Shown: one piece after another, positions 21,582 to 34,031 of the stretch
How the letters are laid out: the number at the start of each line of letters is the position of its first letter
Numbering within the stretch: position 1 is the first letter of the stretch
Source of the DNA: Mycogone perniciosa
Lineage: Eukaryota; Ascomycota; Sordariomycetes; Hypocreales; Hypocreaceae
Direction of reading: 5' to 3'
DNA: 64,000 bases
Assembly: GCA_025331125.1 (NCBI GenBank)
Contig: JAOALB010000001.1
Location: 1,116,001 to 1,180,000 of the forward strand
Made by a program: the position numbers and the translations under genes
Notes under the pieces: model-generated
Told to the model about the DNA's origin: nothing
Databases searched by the model: none
What the model saw: only the letters and a program-made list of their open reading frames with translations

Positions 21582-24500
21582 ATACAGTATATCCCGGGTA
21601 CCATGGAGAGTTGGTATTGGGGAAGGATATGACACTTGCTGGTTCTTTGGGGGGCTTTCTTTATCAGGGAACAAACGGCGGCGGCAGCGGCTGGCGGGTT
21701 ATCAGCAAGCGGTTGGATACATTTCTTGGGGCATGAAAATACTTCGTTTTTGTATGATTTTTATGCCAATTAGATAACTTTTTACATAGTAGCCGTCGAG
21801 TAATGACCTCCTTTTTGGGTTACTATTCATGATGCATTGGAATGAACGCGTACATTACATTACGCACTTGTACACGCATAATATTTCAGAACATTCCTCG
21901 TGCATCCAGGGAGGCGTGCGTTATCGAAAGAACGGAAAACTCGAGATGCACTCAGACAAGGTCTAGGAATAGCGTCGACGCTTCATGCAAATGCAATGCA
22001 GACGTTTTGCCTTAGGCGGCCCCAAACTTCACACAGGCAGGTGGATTGGACAGCGCATACGAGTGCATATTACGGAGCACACGCCCTCTCTATCTTTTTT
22101 TTGACCGCTTATTATCACTTGACAAAAAACTCTCCACAACCCGCCCAAGGTGGTTTTTCTTAGTGAATTGATGCCCAACGAGAGAGAACCTTTTTTTCTG
22201 CGGCCCCTTCGCAGGCCCTGGGATGTTGCACAAGGCGGTGAAGGGGCAAAAAAAAGAATTTTGGGCTGCCGAAGTCAAGGATTGGCTTGTGAGGGGTTTT
22301 AGGGCGGTTTTACATACATACACCGAACGATGGTGCATATGAGACGAGGAGAGTAGGGCTAGGGGGTTTCCACAAGAGGGTTTGAGAAAAAGGGCTGGTT
22401 GGGGAGGGAACCACGTATGGTGAGGTTCATGCGGCGGGCGCATTACTACGGGCTTATCCGTTGGGAATTACTATCACCAAGCGTTGGAGGGAGGTCATTG
22501 GATTGGCTTGCCGATATACGAAGTGACGAAGCTGATATTATTACTATCAACAGGCAGCAAGAACACGCAACATGAGCATTGGCACCGTCGGGTCAGCGTC
22601 CAGGATACTATTATTAAGTTCGAGGTCATATGACGAGGCTCGTGTCTCTCCTGACAGTAATACTACAGCATAGAATCAAAGGCTTCGAGACATATGAGCA
22701 AACTCTTAGTAGGACAACACCAAAAGACGGTCACCTGTGCAGGAACCCGGAGGTTGGATAGGTCCGGCCAGCTGGTTGAACATGCATGATCTATCTGTAT
22801 GTATGTACTTCATATGTGTAGGTATGTGCAGGTGCATCCTTATGCTCACTATGTCGGAACAATGCCAAGATGTGTGCAACTGAACGGGTGGCTGAGTATG
22901 GAGTATGGAGAGAAGAGAGGCGTCTGCCACGAGACCTATAATATTATTCAACTTGATATTTTAGGATTTCAGGGTAGATGCTCTGCCGCTTAATCGAGTA
23001 ATCGTAGGGCGGTGGGATACCATCGCCAGACACGAAGGAACAAGGCAAAGCCAGACAAACTGTGCATACTAGTACTACGAGACAGTGAGCAGTGCTCAAA
23101 GAGAGGACGGCGGGCGCGAGGGTGTTATTCTCGCAGAGCAACGGGGGAAAATAGGGTCCACTGGTCTAGAGTTCTCGAGGAGATGCTGCCACTACTACGG
23201 AGTACTTCGTACAGCCACTGCTGCGATGGCGGTGGGACGGCAAGGGGAGAGAAAAAATAAGCCAGGGCGTTTGACGCGTGCATCGATGGTCAAGGGGGGG
23301 CATATCGTGTCGAGCTGTGAGAGGCTGATGGAAAAGGCTGATGGGAAATCCTGCTGGAGTCAACCGCAATGGCCAGTGGGGTGGCACTGTTTTGTGTGGG
23401 TTGTCGTCAGCGAGGGCACCAAGTTCGGTGACCGATATTTCACGTGCAAGCCTTTGACACCAGCAAAGGCCTGTCCATGTTTGAGAAATGCCGCGCTGTC
23501 TTGTCTCGTGTCTGCGACTCCGCGTGTCTGTCCAGATGAATATGAATACTGAATACTGACTGAGTCAGCACGTTAGGTATGTAGTGTGGACGGTGAGGGA
23601 CGGCCCCTGACATTGGCCCGCTAGTCTCCCGAGCTATGAAAATCCTGGGGATGGATCGGTATCTTATAACGATGGCATCAACTCTGTGGTATTTTGTACG
23701 GAGTATCAAATCCATCAAAATCGATGCGTAGGGCCCTTCTTTGCTCAGCCTCAACGGAACAAGTATAGTATCTATGGCCGCACGAGTCAGTTGGTGTTCT
23801 GACGAACGATACCTTACGGGTACGGCGGAATGCAGTTGATGAGCTGGCAGTGATGAGGTAGTCTCGGGGTAGATCTATCAAAGTGGGCGAGCATTTCAAG
23901 GCTCGGGCTTTTGGTTTGGTGCATTGAGACAAGCTAGAACGCCGACTCCCCCCAAAAGCACTGGAGATTCACCTTGGCAGGAAATAAACCGGATGTGATC
24001 CCACCACTATAGTCTCTCTCTTTTTTCATCCTTTCGTCTTGGGAGGGCAAGCGCACTGCAATCATGTTTGCCCGTGAGATCGTGACGTGAGTGGAGTCGG
24101 GGGTCGCCGCGACATTTGGTGCTTTCTACGAGTACTCGTAGTTCATCATGATGAATTTTTCGTCTAGCTCTGTTGGGGGCCACAAAACCCAAACGGCAGC
24201 TCTTTTTTGCCAGGCTTATTATGAACCCGCTCAACCGCGGACGGAGATCCGGAATGCGCTAATGATGATGATTCAATAGTCGTGCACCGTACAAATGTGT
24301 TCCGTGACAGTCCGGTGCTCTTGTTGCGTTGCCAGGCACAGGCAGGTCCTTGGCGTCCGTATTCATGAAGTTGTTTGTTTTTTATCACGAGCACCCTTTG
24401 GAACTTTCATGCAGGACAGGCTAGAGGCACCACTTCCTGCTCCAGGCTTTCCTATTGAGGATGCCCCGAGGTCTCAACAACAACTGTCAGCACATGCCGA

Positions 24501-25611
24501 GCATGTACCCTAAGCCCATTGGACTGTGTGCCGAGCAGTAGCAGGTACCTTACTCGTGCCCCCCAGATGCCACCTGGCAAGGTTGCGCTACAACTGGGTT
24601 GATGGGCCTTTTTTTGTGTGTCCCATGTAGATGGTACACTTGGCTGCAGTGAGCTGCAGTGAGCTTCCCAGTGCGATTTCCGGATTTGCTGCACTGAGGA
24701 TGTCTCTGCTTCGTACTGGTTGGCCCCTTTTGTGCCGTTTTGTGCGCATAGACCGTCCCAACGCTCGCCATTGCCGTGCCCTCAACCCACTGTAGTAATA
24801 CTGGCTGGAAACATCCGTCTCATCGGTCGTCCGTTGGCCTGAACTAGTACGAGTGCTCGTTCTCTACTCCGTATTCCGTACTATGAGAGATGAGAGTCAG
24901 CATGGAACAAAAAAAAAGTGCTGTAAATAAGAACTGGTAATATTAATAGAGCAGAAACACTTTTGTTCCTTGTGTTATCCTACTATCCACTTTTAATTAT
25001 CCATCCCTTCCTTTCGTTCGGCCCTTTATTAATATCGCATCGCCAAACAGAGAAGCTGCGTTGTATTACTCGTACAGGAAATCCAGCTGAAATGTGCTGT
25101 AATAATGTACTTCGTAATATTTGCCTGTTTCGATGGAGAAAACAAAAAGATACCTCGGACTGCGACAACGACAGTGTTCCGCACTGTATGTTGCGGCGCA
25201 GTGTCCACCTGGAGCTCCTCACCTGGTACCAGGTACTAGTGCTACGGTATCACAACACCACGACACCACCTTTGACCACAACGCACCTGCGTTTACCTCT
25301 GAATGCTGCATATGCCCACACCCTTCCAAGTTCCTTGTATATGCTAGCGTCGCCCTGAACGAGGTTCCACCACTGGCTGCCAACCCGATTGATTGTGTCA
25401 TCCTTCACGCACTCTGCACTCTGCATCCAATCCCCATCTTCTCCCCCGGCACCAATATTCACCTTTCCACGTTCTGTGTGCAGACAACACTGGCGCCCAG
25501 CACACTGCCCTGCTTTTCCCTGCCCACAGCGTTGCAACACTCGCCGATAGTGCCTCGTAGACGGCCTGTCTGTCAACCCGTGACGGAAAAGAGGCTGAGC
25601 GACCGAAACAC

Positions 25612-25646
25612 GCAAAGCAAGCAAGCAAGCAAGCCGGCAAGCAAGG
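25612..25646. repeat. (GCAA)n tetranucleotide run
   Basis: Tandem CAAG/GCAA units interrupted by CCGG, about 200 bases upstream of the Vac7 start and so probably in its leader or core promoter. Confidence 0.85.
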
Positions 25647-25845
25647 GAAACGTTGGGCATCGCACTCATCCGATCGTCCCGCAACCTCGCACCTGTATCG
25701 CCTGCATCGCATCCATGACGAGCCAACCACAATGATCCAGGCCTAGGCCCGCGTTCCCACTCACAATCATTGACCCTGCTCAGACCTGCCCCGTTGGCAT
25801 GCATGCTCCGCGAACACCCCACGACTCGCTTCCCTCACCACAGCA

Positions 25846-28435
25846 ATGAACAAGCCATCTGCTGCTGTGACTGACAGCGCTGAAGGCGCCACTCAGTCCC
25901 CCAGCAAGATGGCGAATCATCAACCCACACCTGGTGCGTCTGGCACGACCTCCAATACCACCACAGGGAGCCAGACGTCCAAACAATCATCCGCTAGCAA
26001 CTCCGTCACACATTCACCTATGGGCTCCCGAGACCCATCCCCGACCCGTCATCTCCGGAGAGCAACGTCGTCGGGCAGACTCAACGGCACCAGATCGCGG
26101 AAGAACAGTCAGCAGGACCTGAGTCCGTCCCGCCAAACCAGGCCATCTCTCGGCGGTTCTGCCTCCGCAATTCGAAGCCTATCCGCGACCACCACGCCAA
26201 CCTTGTTGCCCGCAACCCAAGACTCACATATCCAGACTCCCCAAAAGCCTATTCTGCCACCAGAGCAGAGAGACAACCCGCAATGGCCCGTATCGCCGCG
26301 CTTGCGGTCACCTCCACCACAGCTACATAGACTCGGTAGCATCAGTACTCCTCGCCAGGCCGAGCAAGAACCGCCTCTCATCAACGTGCAACGCCCTAGT
26401 CCCTCGCCTCACTCGCCTCACTCGCCTCATCCAGTAGACTCGCAGCACAACACGAGCGAAAGTGAGGCTGAGGATCTCCAGATGCCTCCGGGACTCCGAA
26501 CTCCGGTCCGAGGACCGCTGGAAACAGTCCAGGAGGTCAGCCAGCCGAACTCGCCAGCACATGTCAAGGATTCTTCCCTGTTAGATCATGTCAAGGAGAA
26601 GCTCTCATACTCGGACCATCAACCCGACAACGTATTCAACGATGGCTACCGGACCCTGAGGGCCAGGCCCAACCTGCCAATGCAGGAGAGCGGGAGTGAT
26701 AGCGGCAGCGCCCGGATCGAGGCACGAAGGACGACATCAGTTCCCCCACCGCTTGTCACGAGACAGTCGAGTGCAATGCTGTCCAAACAAGCCAAGGCCA
26801 GACCCGAAGGCTCTACACAGACCATGACAGTGGAGACAGAAACTGTGTCGAGCATTCCTCAGGTAGCACTTACAACAAGCGGGAAGACCGACGGCATTAA
26901 CGGGACCCTCAAGACAAAACCAAGTACCGAGACGATCAAGCCCAAGAAAGAACGGAGGAAGGCACGCAAACAGCCAGTCACAAGTGGAAACGGTATGATG
27001 TCCCTTTCTTCAGCTAGTCTTGCAATATTCTCATCAAGTTTTAGCATCGTCCAAGGCAGACATCTTCGAGGCGAAAATAGCGAGCGCCGTTGACGAAGCC
27101 AACACCTCTGATTCGGAAGAGACTTTCGTGTATGATTCTAACCCTCCAGATACCGGGGACCGAACAACACGCCGTTTTCATTCCCGGACCCCCAGCGCAA
27201 CATCCATGGCCAGTCAAGCTGATCGCCAGAATCTGCGATCCATATACGGCGTTCTGGAAGGCCATGTTCCTGTGCCCAAAAAGAGTATGAAGTTTGCAAA
27301 CACCTTTAATGGAAATGGGAACGATAGTTTGACAACCGGTGACGAAGACGGGAGAGGAACAGGTCGAAGTGCTGGTGGCTCTGCAAGGGGCACGGTCAGA
27401 CAGCACCATCATATTGGCCGTTGGGGTCGGCAGCCGGGCAATGGCCACGCCTCGCTCTTCGACAATGAATCGCCATTCCCTAATGCAGCGAGACCAAAGC
27501 TAGGCAACAACTCTCGTCATTCATCGGGCCCTACCAGTCCGAGAAACCATCACTCTCCACGCGCTCACTTGAGTTCCAAGCGGTCTATGATGCATATGGC
27601 TTCGAGTTATGATCTGGACGATACTACCGGCGCTGATGATGAACGGACCCCGCTTCTTGAGAATGGTCGATCTGGCAGAAGCGGGAGGTTCAGGCGCGGT
27701 CCACACAATTTGCGACAGGCAGAGTCGCAGACGTACACCAGAAGGTCTTCATACCTTAACCGCTTCGCAGCTTGCCTTGTCCTTACAATGATGTTTTTGC
27801 TGGTCATTACGGGTGCCATCGGCTTCATGTTTGCAACTTCGCAGCCAATGAGTGGTATCGAGATCGTCTCCATTAACAATGTCGTCACCAGCGAGCAAGT
27901 GTTGATATTTGACATCATTGTCAAGGCGCATAACCCTAATATTGTGGTCGTTACAATCGATCATGCGAATCTGGAGATCTTCGCCAAGTCGGAACATGCG
28001 GGCATGGACTCTGACTGGTGGAAGAACCCTGACGGGCCTGACGATAATTTGGTTCATCCATTTGATGATCCTGAAAATGATCCACCAACTGGCGGCGATG
28101 ATGAATCGAAGCCGAACGTGCTGCTCGGACGGATAACCGAATTCGACAGCCCTCTGACTTTTGAGGGTTCATTGTTCCACCAAGGGACCTCGCAATCGAT
28201 TGGCGAGATGCAGCTTCCATACCCTGGGAATGGTACTGCGGGTGGCTCTAAGCGCTGGGAGCGAATCTATCAAAACGAGTTCGATCTCATCGTCAAGGGT
28301 GTTGTCAAGTATAGCCTTCCGTTGAGCGCACATATCCGCAGTGCTACCGTTGCTGGTCGAGCCACCGTCAAACCAAACTCGGCCAGCAACCCATCCATCA
28401 AGCCCAATAGCACTGTACTGCGCATTCAACGATAA
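25846..28435 (+). CDS. vac7: Vacuolar segregation protein 7 (Vac7)
   Basis: Vacuole-membrane protein that in yeast activates the Fab1 lipid kinase and so controls PI(3,5)P2 and vacuole size. Two exons, 25846-26992 and 27045-28435, join in phase to 845 residues. The 52-nt intron has a GTATGA donor and TTTAG acceptor. Residues 1-380 are Ser/Pro/Thr-rich and likely disordered, with a small SPHSPHSPHP repeat. The conserved part starts with SSKADIFEAKIASAVDEA and SDSEETFVYDSNP (about 404-416). A single membrane segment (about 624-646, ACLVLTMMFLLVITGAIGF) is followed by the lumenal domain with EIVSINNVVTSEQVLIFDI and an NPNIVVVTIDHANLEIF stretch, as in the Vac7/LEA-like domain. Fungus-specific family; confident call. 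Confidence 0.9.
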
Positions 28436-29384
28436 TGCGGTGCTCCTTTCCGAGGCCTTTGAGGATATAGACATTTTTAAGATGGTCTTCCCTTTGTTTT
28501 TTCCTTCGTCGTTTTTTATTTTACTGTCTTGTGTATTTTGAGCGCGCATAGCGTGGTATGTTACGGAGCAACGGCGTTGGATTTACATTTCCAGCCACAT
28601 TATGGCTGAACATTGAATAGGAAACGGGATTGAGGACTCGACTTTTTTCTTTCTTTCTGCTTTTTCGTCATTTGGTTATAGACAGGCAAGGGCTTGTTCT
28701 GTCAGGGTGTTTTTGGGTGTTTCTGGTCTTTGCCTCCTGCTCGCAAGAATCGGATGGGAAGAAGTTCCCTCCACTGCTATTCGCTTAACGCAACAATCGC
28801 ACCAATGCCCCAAGATGAACGGGACCCCCAAAAAGCAATTTATGAGGAAACAAAAGTGAGCGCGAGACCATAGGTTGGAGTTTTTTTCTTTCATTTCTTT
28901 TTTCATTCGCAACATAGATGGGAAAGTGGCAACTACTTCTTTGTAATTGTAACGGCTTATGACACACTACTAGCACACATATGCAAAGATATCGACAGAG
29001 AGGAAAGAAACTAGCAAATGACCGAAGAGAAAAGAGGACACATGAAGCGAAGGAGAGAAGATGATATCCAAAAGCCATACTGAGTGGCGGTCGTTTATCA
29101 GTTTTAGCGGCTTGCACGAGATGCAATAGAGGAAACAACCGGAGCTTAGGTGGACAAGAAATTGAACAACAGAGGGCACCGCAACAGACGGAAACAATGC
29201 GACGTGATGGTTGTCATGGAGTGACTTGCAAATGTATCTTAGTTGTACGCTTCTAGATTCTGCCGAGTGTGTATTCATCATTCAACAAGTGTCCCCAGCA
29301 TTTGAACTCCGAACGCCGCTCCCTGCTTTTCCGCATCCTTTAGAGAGAAGAACATGGCTCATAATTCATATACCATTGCCATAA
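28436..29384. other. Convergent intergenic region
   Basis: Lies between the 3' ends of Vac7 and Dim1. It is rich in T and CTTT runs on the plus strand (28490-28530, 28640-28670, 28880-28910). No gene or structured RNA is recognised. Confidence 0.6.
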
Positions 29385-30601
29385 TTACGAAAAGTGAATG
29401 CCCTCCTCGTTAAAGGCAAACAGTAGGCGCAAGAAATCGGTCTCGTCGCACTTGCCGGCACGTTTGTCGGCGAGTTCGGTGACGTCCTCGAGGACCTTGC
29501 GGATCTTCTCGCGGACCAGCTCTGCGACCTTGGTCTTCTTCCTCTTGCTCTTGGTCTTGGGGACGTTGGCACCGGCGTTTTTCAGCTCTTTGAAGAAACT
29601 AGGGGTATCGTCGTCAAATTCGTCAACGTCCATGCCAGCGGGCTCATCCTCCTCCTCTTCGGCCGCATCGTCGTCCATCTCCATGTCATCCTGCTCGCCG
29701 CCCTCCACTAGGCTCTCGTCGATGGGGACGCCGTTCATGGCACACCACGTGCGATAGTTGCGCTCAACCATGGCGAGAACTTCCTTGGTGCCGAGCCAAC
29801 TGGCACGAAGAGTCTTGTTCTTGCGCACGAAGCACACGCGGAGGAGACCGTCCCACTCGTCCCAACTGACGTTGGGTCGGTCCTTGCCCACCTTGGGCTC
29901 GATGCGCACGACGGAGGACTCTACCTGTGGAGGGGGTTTGAAGTTGTTCTTGCCGACTTTCATGATGTGGGTGATTTTGGCCCAGAATTGGGCGTTGACA
30001 GAGAGGCGGCAGTAAAGGGCGTCGCCTGGTCGTGCTGTGAGGCGGAGGGCGAATTCGCGCTGGAACATGAGGACTGATGTGCGTGGTGGATTGGGCATGG
30101 CGAGGAGCTTGAAGACTAGGGGACTTGAGATCTAGGTTGAAGAGGATCAGCACACGATGCATATTGAAGAGAGTCTGATGGAAATGGACGTACTTGGTAC
30201 GGGGTATTTGAAATGCACACATCAAAGGGAGGAAGCTCCGTCTTGATCACATCGCCGAGCAACACCTCCAACTTGCGCTGCTCAGGCTTCCCTTGCACTC
30301 GCTTGGTCACCTCGGCCGCCATCCTGGGATCTACCTCCACACAGATGCATTTCTTCGCACGTTCGAGGATGCGAACCGTCAAGTTTCCAGTACCCGGGCC
30401 GATTTCAAGGACCGTATCCGTGGGCTTGAGAAAGGCTTTTTCGACGATGGCGTCTGAGACACCCGGATTCTTGAGGATGTGCTGGCCGAAGTTGGTGTTG
30501 AACTTGAAGACATTGTTCTTGTTGGTGTTTCCTCCGCCGCTGGGCTTTTCGTATGGAGTGCCGGAAGCGCCGTTGCGCTTGGATTGCTTGGCTTTGGCCA
30601 T
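29385..30601 (-). CDS. dim1: Dimethyladenosine transferase Dim1 (KsgA family)
   Basis: SAM-dependent enzyme that dimethylates two adjacent adenines near the 3' end of 18S rRNA and is needed for pre-rRNA processing in the nucleolus. Two exons on the minus strand (30194-30601, 29385-30131) join in phase to 384 residues; the 62-nt intron has GTACGT and CTAG ends. Residue landmarks are FNTNFGQHILKNP (34-46), motif I EIGPGTGNLT (66-75), acidic D91, GD at 116-117 and the catalytic NTPYQ (132-136), with exon 2 resuming at ISSPLVFKLL. The C-terminus has KRAGKCDETDFLRLLFAF. Compared with the 318-residue yeast enzyme it carries an extra acidic then basic insertion before that block. An upstream Met in frame (30700) is less likely because MAKAKQSK fits the family start. 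Confidence 0.95.
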
Positions 30602-30924
30602 TGTGATGTGATGGACGAGATGGCGCACTCGGTATATTAGATGCAGATATCGTGGGGAGGAGGGGCGGTGATGTGGGAAACATTTTTTTGGCGGCGCCAT
30701 TATCGATAAGTGATGCGATGGGTGTTGGTTTTCATGTAGCGGGTGCTAAATTTAGTAAAACCCATCGTTTTCAATCGACATTCCCACTTGCTTTGATCTC
30801 CCTTCACACCGTGTGAACAGCCAGCCTTATCCTGAATTTCGCGACCAAGGTGTTGTTGATAGCCTCACCTCGAACGTCATCATCCCGACCTCCCCAGAAC
30901 ACCACCCAGAGCCTCGTGGCGACA
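30602..30924. promoter_or_regulatory. Divergent promoter region between dim1 and prp6
   Basis: A 323-bp region separates the start codons of the divergent Dim1 and Prp6 genes and must carry both promoters and leaders. I see no named element in it. Confidence 0.55.
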
Positions 30925-33711
30925 ATGTCATCCCGACGCGACTTTCTGAGCCAGCCGGCGCCAGAAAACTACGTCGCCGGTCTGGGTCGAGGTGCCACCG
31001 GCTTCACCACCCGATCAGATCTCGGACCTGCGCGTGACGGTCCCAGCGAAGACCAGATCAAGGAGGCGCTCGCAAAGCGCGCCGCACAGCTCGGGCTCGT
31101 ACCTGAGGGCAAAAAGGGTAAAGGCAAAGAAGAGGAAGAGGAAGACGACGACCGGTTCCAGGATCCTGATAATGAGGTTGGGCTCTTCGCTGGCGGTGTC
31201 TACGACAAGGAGGATGAGGAGGCGGATAGGATATGGGAATGGGTGGATGAGCGGATGGACAGGCGAAAACGACAGCGAGAGGCGCGTGAGAAGGCCGAGC
31301 GGGATGAGTACGAGCGGAACAACCCCAAGATCCAGCAGCAATTCTCAGATCTGAAGCGAGCGCTGGCGACAGTATCGGACGAGGAGTGGGCGAGTCTGCC
31401 AGAGGTGGGAGACTTGACTGGCAAGAATCGGCGAAGCAAACAAGCATTGCGACAGCGGTTCTATGCGGTTCCGGATAGCGTTCTCGCAGCGGCTGGTGCC
31501 TCTGGAGAGATGGGCACCACGGTGATGGATGACGGGGTTGCATCGAGTGCAGACGCGGCGGATGGGACGATGACCAACTTTGCAAAGATCGGTGCGGCCC
31601 GAGACAAAGTGCTGAAGTCGAGGCTAGAGCAGGCGTCACAGAGTGCAGGCGGCGACTCAGTTATTGGAAGTTCGACAAGCATTGACCCTCAGGGATACAT
31701 CACTAGTCTTAACAAGATGCAAATGACCGGAACCCAGGCACAGGTCGGAGACATCAATCGTGTGCGAGAGCTGCTTCAGTCCGTTGTCAAGACAAATCCT
31801 AACAATGCGCTGGGTTGGATCGCGGCGGCCAGACTGGAGGAGCTCGCAGGCAAGATTGTAGCTGCGCGAAAGACTATCGACCAGGGCTGCACACGATGCC
31901 CCAAGAGCGAGGATGCATGGCTGGAGAACATTCGACTTAACCACGACTCACCAAACGCCAAGATCATTGCCCGGAGAGCCATCGAAGCCAATAATCGGTC
32001 AGTCAGGTTATGGGTTGAGGCCATGAGGCTAGAAACTATACCAAACAACAAGAAACGAGTCATTCGGCAGGCCCTGGACCATATACCGGAGTCAGAAGGA
32101 CTGTGGAAAGAAGCCGTCAACCTTGAGGAGGATCAAGACAACGCAAAACTGATGCTTGCCAAGGCGACGGAGCTCATTCCCCTATCTGTAGACCTGTGGC
32201 TTGCACTGGCGCGACTGGAGATACCGGAGAACGCGCAGAAGGTGCTGAACAAAGCCCGAAAAGCTGTGCCTACATCCTACGAGATTTGGATTGCGGCTGC
32301 TAGGTTACAAGAACAACTCGGCCAGGGACAAAAGAGCGCTGTTATGAAGCGTGCTGTTCAGGTCCTGGCAAAGGAATCCGCCATGCCGAAACGCGAGGAA
32401 TGGATTGCTGAGGCCGAGAAGTGTGAAGAAGAAGGCGCGATTGCTACTTGCCAGAATATCATCCAGGAGACTCTGGGCTGGAACTTGGATGAAGATGATG
32501 ATCGAAAGGATACGTGGATGGAGGACGCCAAGTCAAGCATTAACCGGGGCAGATACGAGACGGCGAGGGCCATTTTCGCCTACGCCCTGCGTGTCTTTGT
32601 TACTAGCAAGACCATGTGGATGGCGGCAGCAGATCTAGAGAGGAATCACGGTTCACGGGAGTCACTATGGCAAGTTCTCGAAAAGGCAGTGGAGGCATGC
32701 CCCAAGAGCGAGGATCTGTGGATGATGCTAGCCAAGGAGAAATGGCAATCCGGAGACGTGGACAACGCCAGGTTGGTGCTGAAGCGGGCGTTCAACCAGA
32801 ATCCCAACAACGAAGATATCTGGCTGGCGGCTGTCAAGCTCGAGTCGGAGAACGGCAACGAAGACCAGGCGCGCAAACTTCTTGAGGTTGCACGAGAACA
32901 GGCGCCGACAGACCGCGTCTGGATGAAGAGCGTTGTCTTTGAGCGGGTCTTGGGTAATACCGAGACAGCTCTTGACCTGGTACTACAAGCACTGCAGCTT
33001 TTTCCCACGGCAGCGAAGTTATGGATGCTCAAGGGACAGATCTACGAGGACCTCGGCAAGACAGGCCAGGCCAGAGAGGCCTATGCTACGGGAGTCAAGG
33101 CTGTTCCGAGATCGGTACCCTTGTGGCTCGTCTATTCTCGTTTGGAGGAGAATGCCGGTCTGACTGTCAAGGCCCGTTCGGTCCTGGATCGCGCACGCTT
33201 AGCTGTTCCCAAGAGCGGAGAGTTGTGGTGCGAATCAGTCCGCCTCGAGCGCCGCGCCGGTAATATCTCACAAGCCAAGTCCCTCATGGCCAAAGCCCTC
33301 CAAGAGGTACCGAAGAGCGGCTTTCTATGGGTGGAGCAAATCTGGCACCTCGAGCCACGTACGCAGCGCAAGCCTCGCAGCTTAGAAGCCATCAAGAAGG
33401 TGGACAACGACCCGACCCTGTTTGTGGCTGTGGCGCGAATATTCTGGGGTGATCGCAAGCTGGAAAAGGCACAGAGCTGGTTCGAGAAGGCTCTCGTGCT
33501 GGACAGCGACTGCGGAGATAGCTGGGCGTGGTACTACCGGTTCCTGTGCCAGCACGGCGCGGAGGAGAAGAGAGCGGATGTGGTGACCAAGTGTGTGCTC
33601 AATGAGCCGCGGCACGGAGAGGTTTGGCAGTCTGTTGCCAAGAACCCTAAGAATGCGAAGAAGAGCGTCGAGGAGATTCTGAAGCTTGTTGCAGCCGAGT
33701 TGGAGCAGTGA
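30925..33711 (+). CDS. prp1: Pre-mRNA splicing factor Prp6/Prp1 (U4/U6.U5 tri-snRNP)
   Basis: Scaffold protein of the tri-snRNP that bridges U5 and U4/U6 in the spliceosome. Single exon of 928 residues from the ATG at 30925, which gives the family-typical start MSSRRDFLSQPAPENYVAGL; the frame is open further upstream but those residues do not look conserved. The PRP1 N-terminal domain follows, with GRGATGFTTRSDLGPAR, an EEEEEDDDRFQDPDNEVGLF segment and YDKEDEEADRIWEWVDERMD. From about residue 280 to the end there are many HAT/TPR repeats, recognisable by NPNNALGWIAAARLEE, CPKSEDAWLE, SVDLWLALARLE and NPNNEDIWLAAVKLE. Length and order match human PRPF6 and S. pombe Prp1. Divergent from dim1. 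Confidence 0.95.
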   Translation: MSSRRDFLSQPAPENYVAGLGRGATGFTTRSDLGPARDGPSEDQIKEALAKRAAQLGLVPEGKKGKGKEEEEEDDDRFQDPDNEVGLFAGGVYDKEDEEADRIWEWVDERMDRRKRQREAREKAERDEYERNNPKIQQQFSDLKRALATVSDEEWASLPEVGDLTGKNRRSKQALRQRFYAVPDSVLAAAGASGEMGTTVMDDGVASSADAADGTMTNFAKIGAARDKVLKSRLEQASQSAGGDSVIGSSTSIDPQGYITSLNKMQMTGTQAQVGDINRVRELLQSVVKTNPNNALGWIAAARLEELAGKIVAARKTIDQGCTRCPKSEDAWLENIRLNHDSPNAKIIARRAIEANNRSVRLWVEAMRLETIPNNKKRVIRQALDHIPESEGLWKEAVNLEEDQDNAKLMLAKATELIPLSVDLWLALARLEIPENAQKVLNKARKAVPTSYEIWIAAARLQEQLGQGQKSAVMKRAVQVLAKESAMPKREEWIAEAEKCEEEGAIATCQNIIQETLGWNLDEDDDRKDTWMEDAKSSINRGRYETARAIFAYALRVFVTSKTMWMAAADLERNHGSRESLWQVLEKAVEACPKSEDLWMMLAKEKWQSGDVDNARLVLKRAFNQNPNNEDIWLAAVKLESENGNEDQARKLLEVAREQAPTDRVWMKSVVFERVLGNTETALDLVLQALQLFPTAAKLWMLKGQIYEDLGKTGQAREAYATGVKAVPRSVPLWLVYSRLEENAGLTVKARSVLDRARLAVPKSGELWCESVRLERRAGNISQAKSLMAKALQEVPKSGFLWVEQIWHLEPRTQRKPRSLEAIKKVDNDPTLFVAVARIFWGDRKLEKAQSWFEKALVLDSDCGDSWAWYYRFLCQHGAEEKRADVVTKCVLNEPRHGEVWQSVAKNPKNAKKSVEEILKLVAAELEQ

Positions 33712-34031
33712 TTTTCCAAACCAAGGTAACGATGGATAGGCGTGTACAATAGAGCAGATGGGGATTTGAAAGAATGCTTTGGGAGTCTCTGATTTTTATC
33801 GGCCAGTTGCTATTATGTCGGTATATAGGCAGCACCAAGGTTTGCCCGGAATGTTCACGGACGATTTCAAGGAGATCGGATAGACTCCTTATCAAAGAAC
33901 AAGATACTATGATTTGATTACTCCTGCGTTTTGCGCATTCTTGTGTTAAACATGTAGAAGAAGTGAGGCTTTCGCGCTTAAAACCACCGACGTTTCGACC
34001 AATCTCTCCCTAGGCGCCGTATCACCACAGC
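33712..34031. other. Short convergent intergenic region
   Basis: 3' flanks of Prp6 and the small gene on the opposite strand. I see nothing else. Confidence 0.5.

Larger units (their letters stand above)
21429..25845. other. 4.4-kb intergenic region without recognised genes
   Basis: The longest gap in the window. It holds many short open frames on both strands, none with a recognisable domain. I see a CTA trinucleotide run (21548-21581), 9-mer copies at 23196-23204, 23697-23705 and 24865-24873, and a GCAA run (25612-25646) just upstream of Vac7. It may hold a long promoter or noncoding RNA for Vac7, which I cannot test here. Confidence 0.55.

Noticed and set aside
25121..25735. 204-codon open frame on the plus strand upstream of vac7
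   Set aside because: Low-complexity, Thr/Pro-rich translation with no domain; a frame on the other strand is nearly as long. It looks like leader sequence.
31058..31639. 193-codon open frame antisense to prp6
   Set aside because: Shadow of a GC-rich coding exon; no motif.
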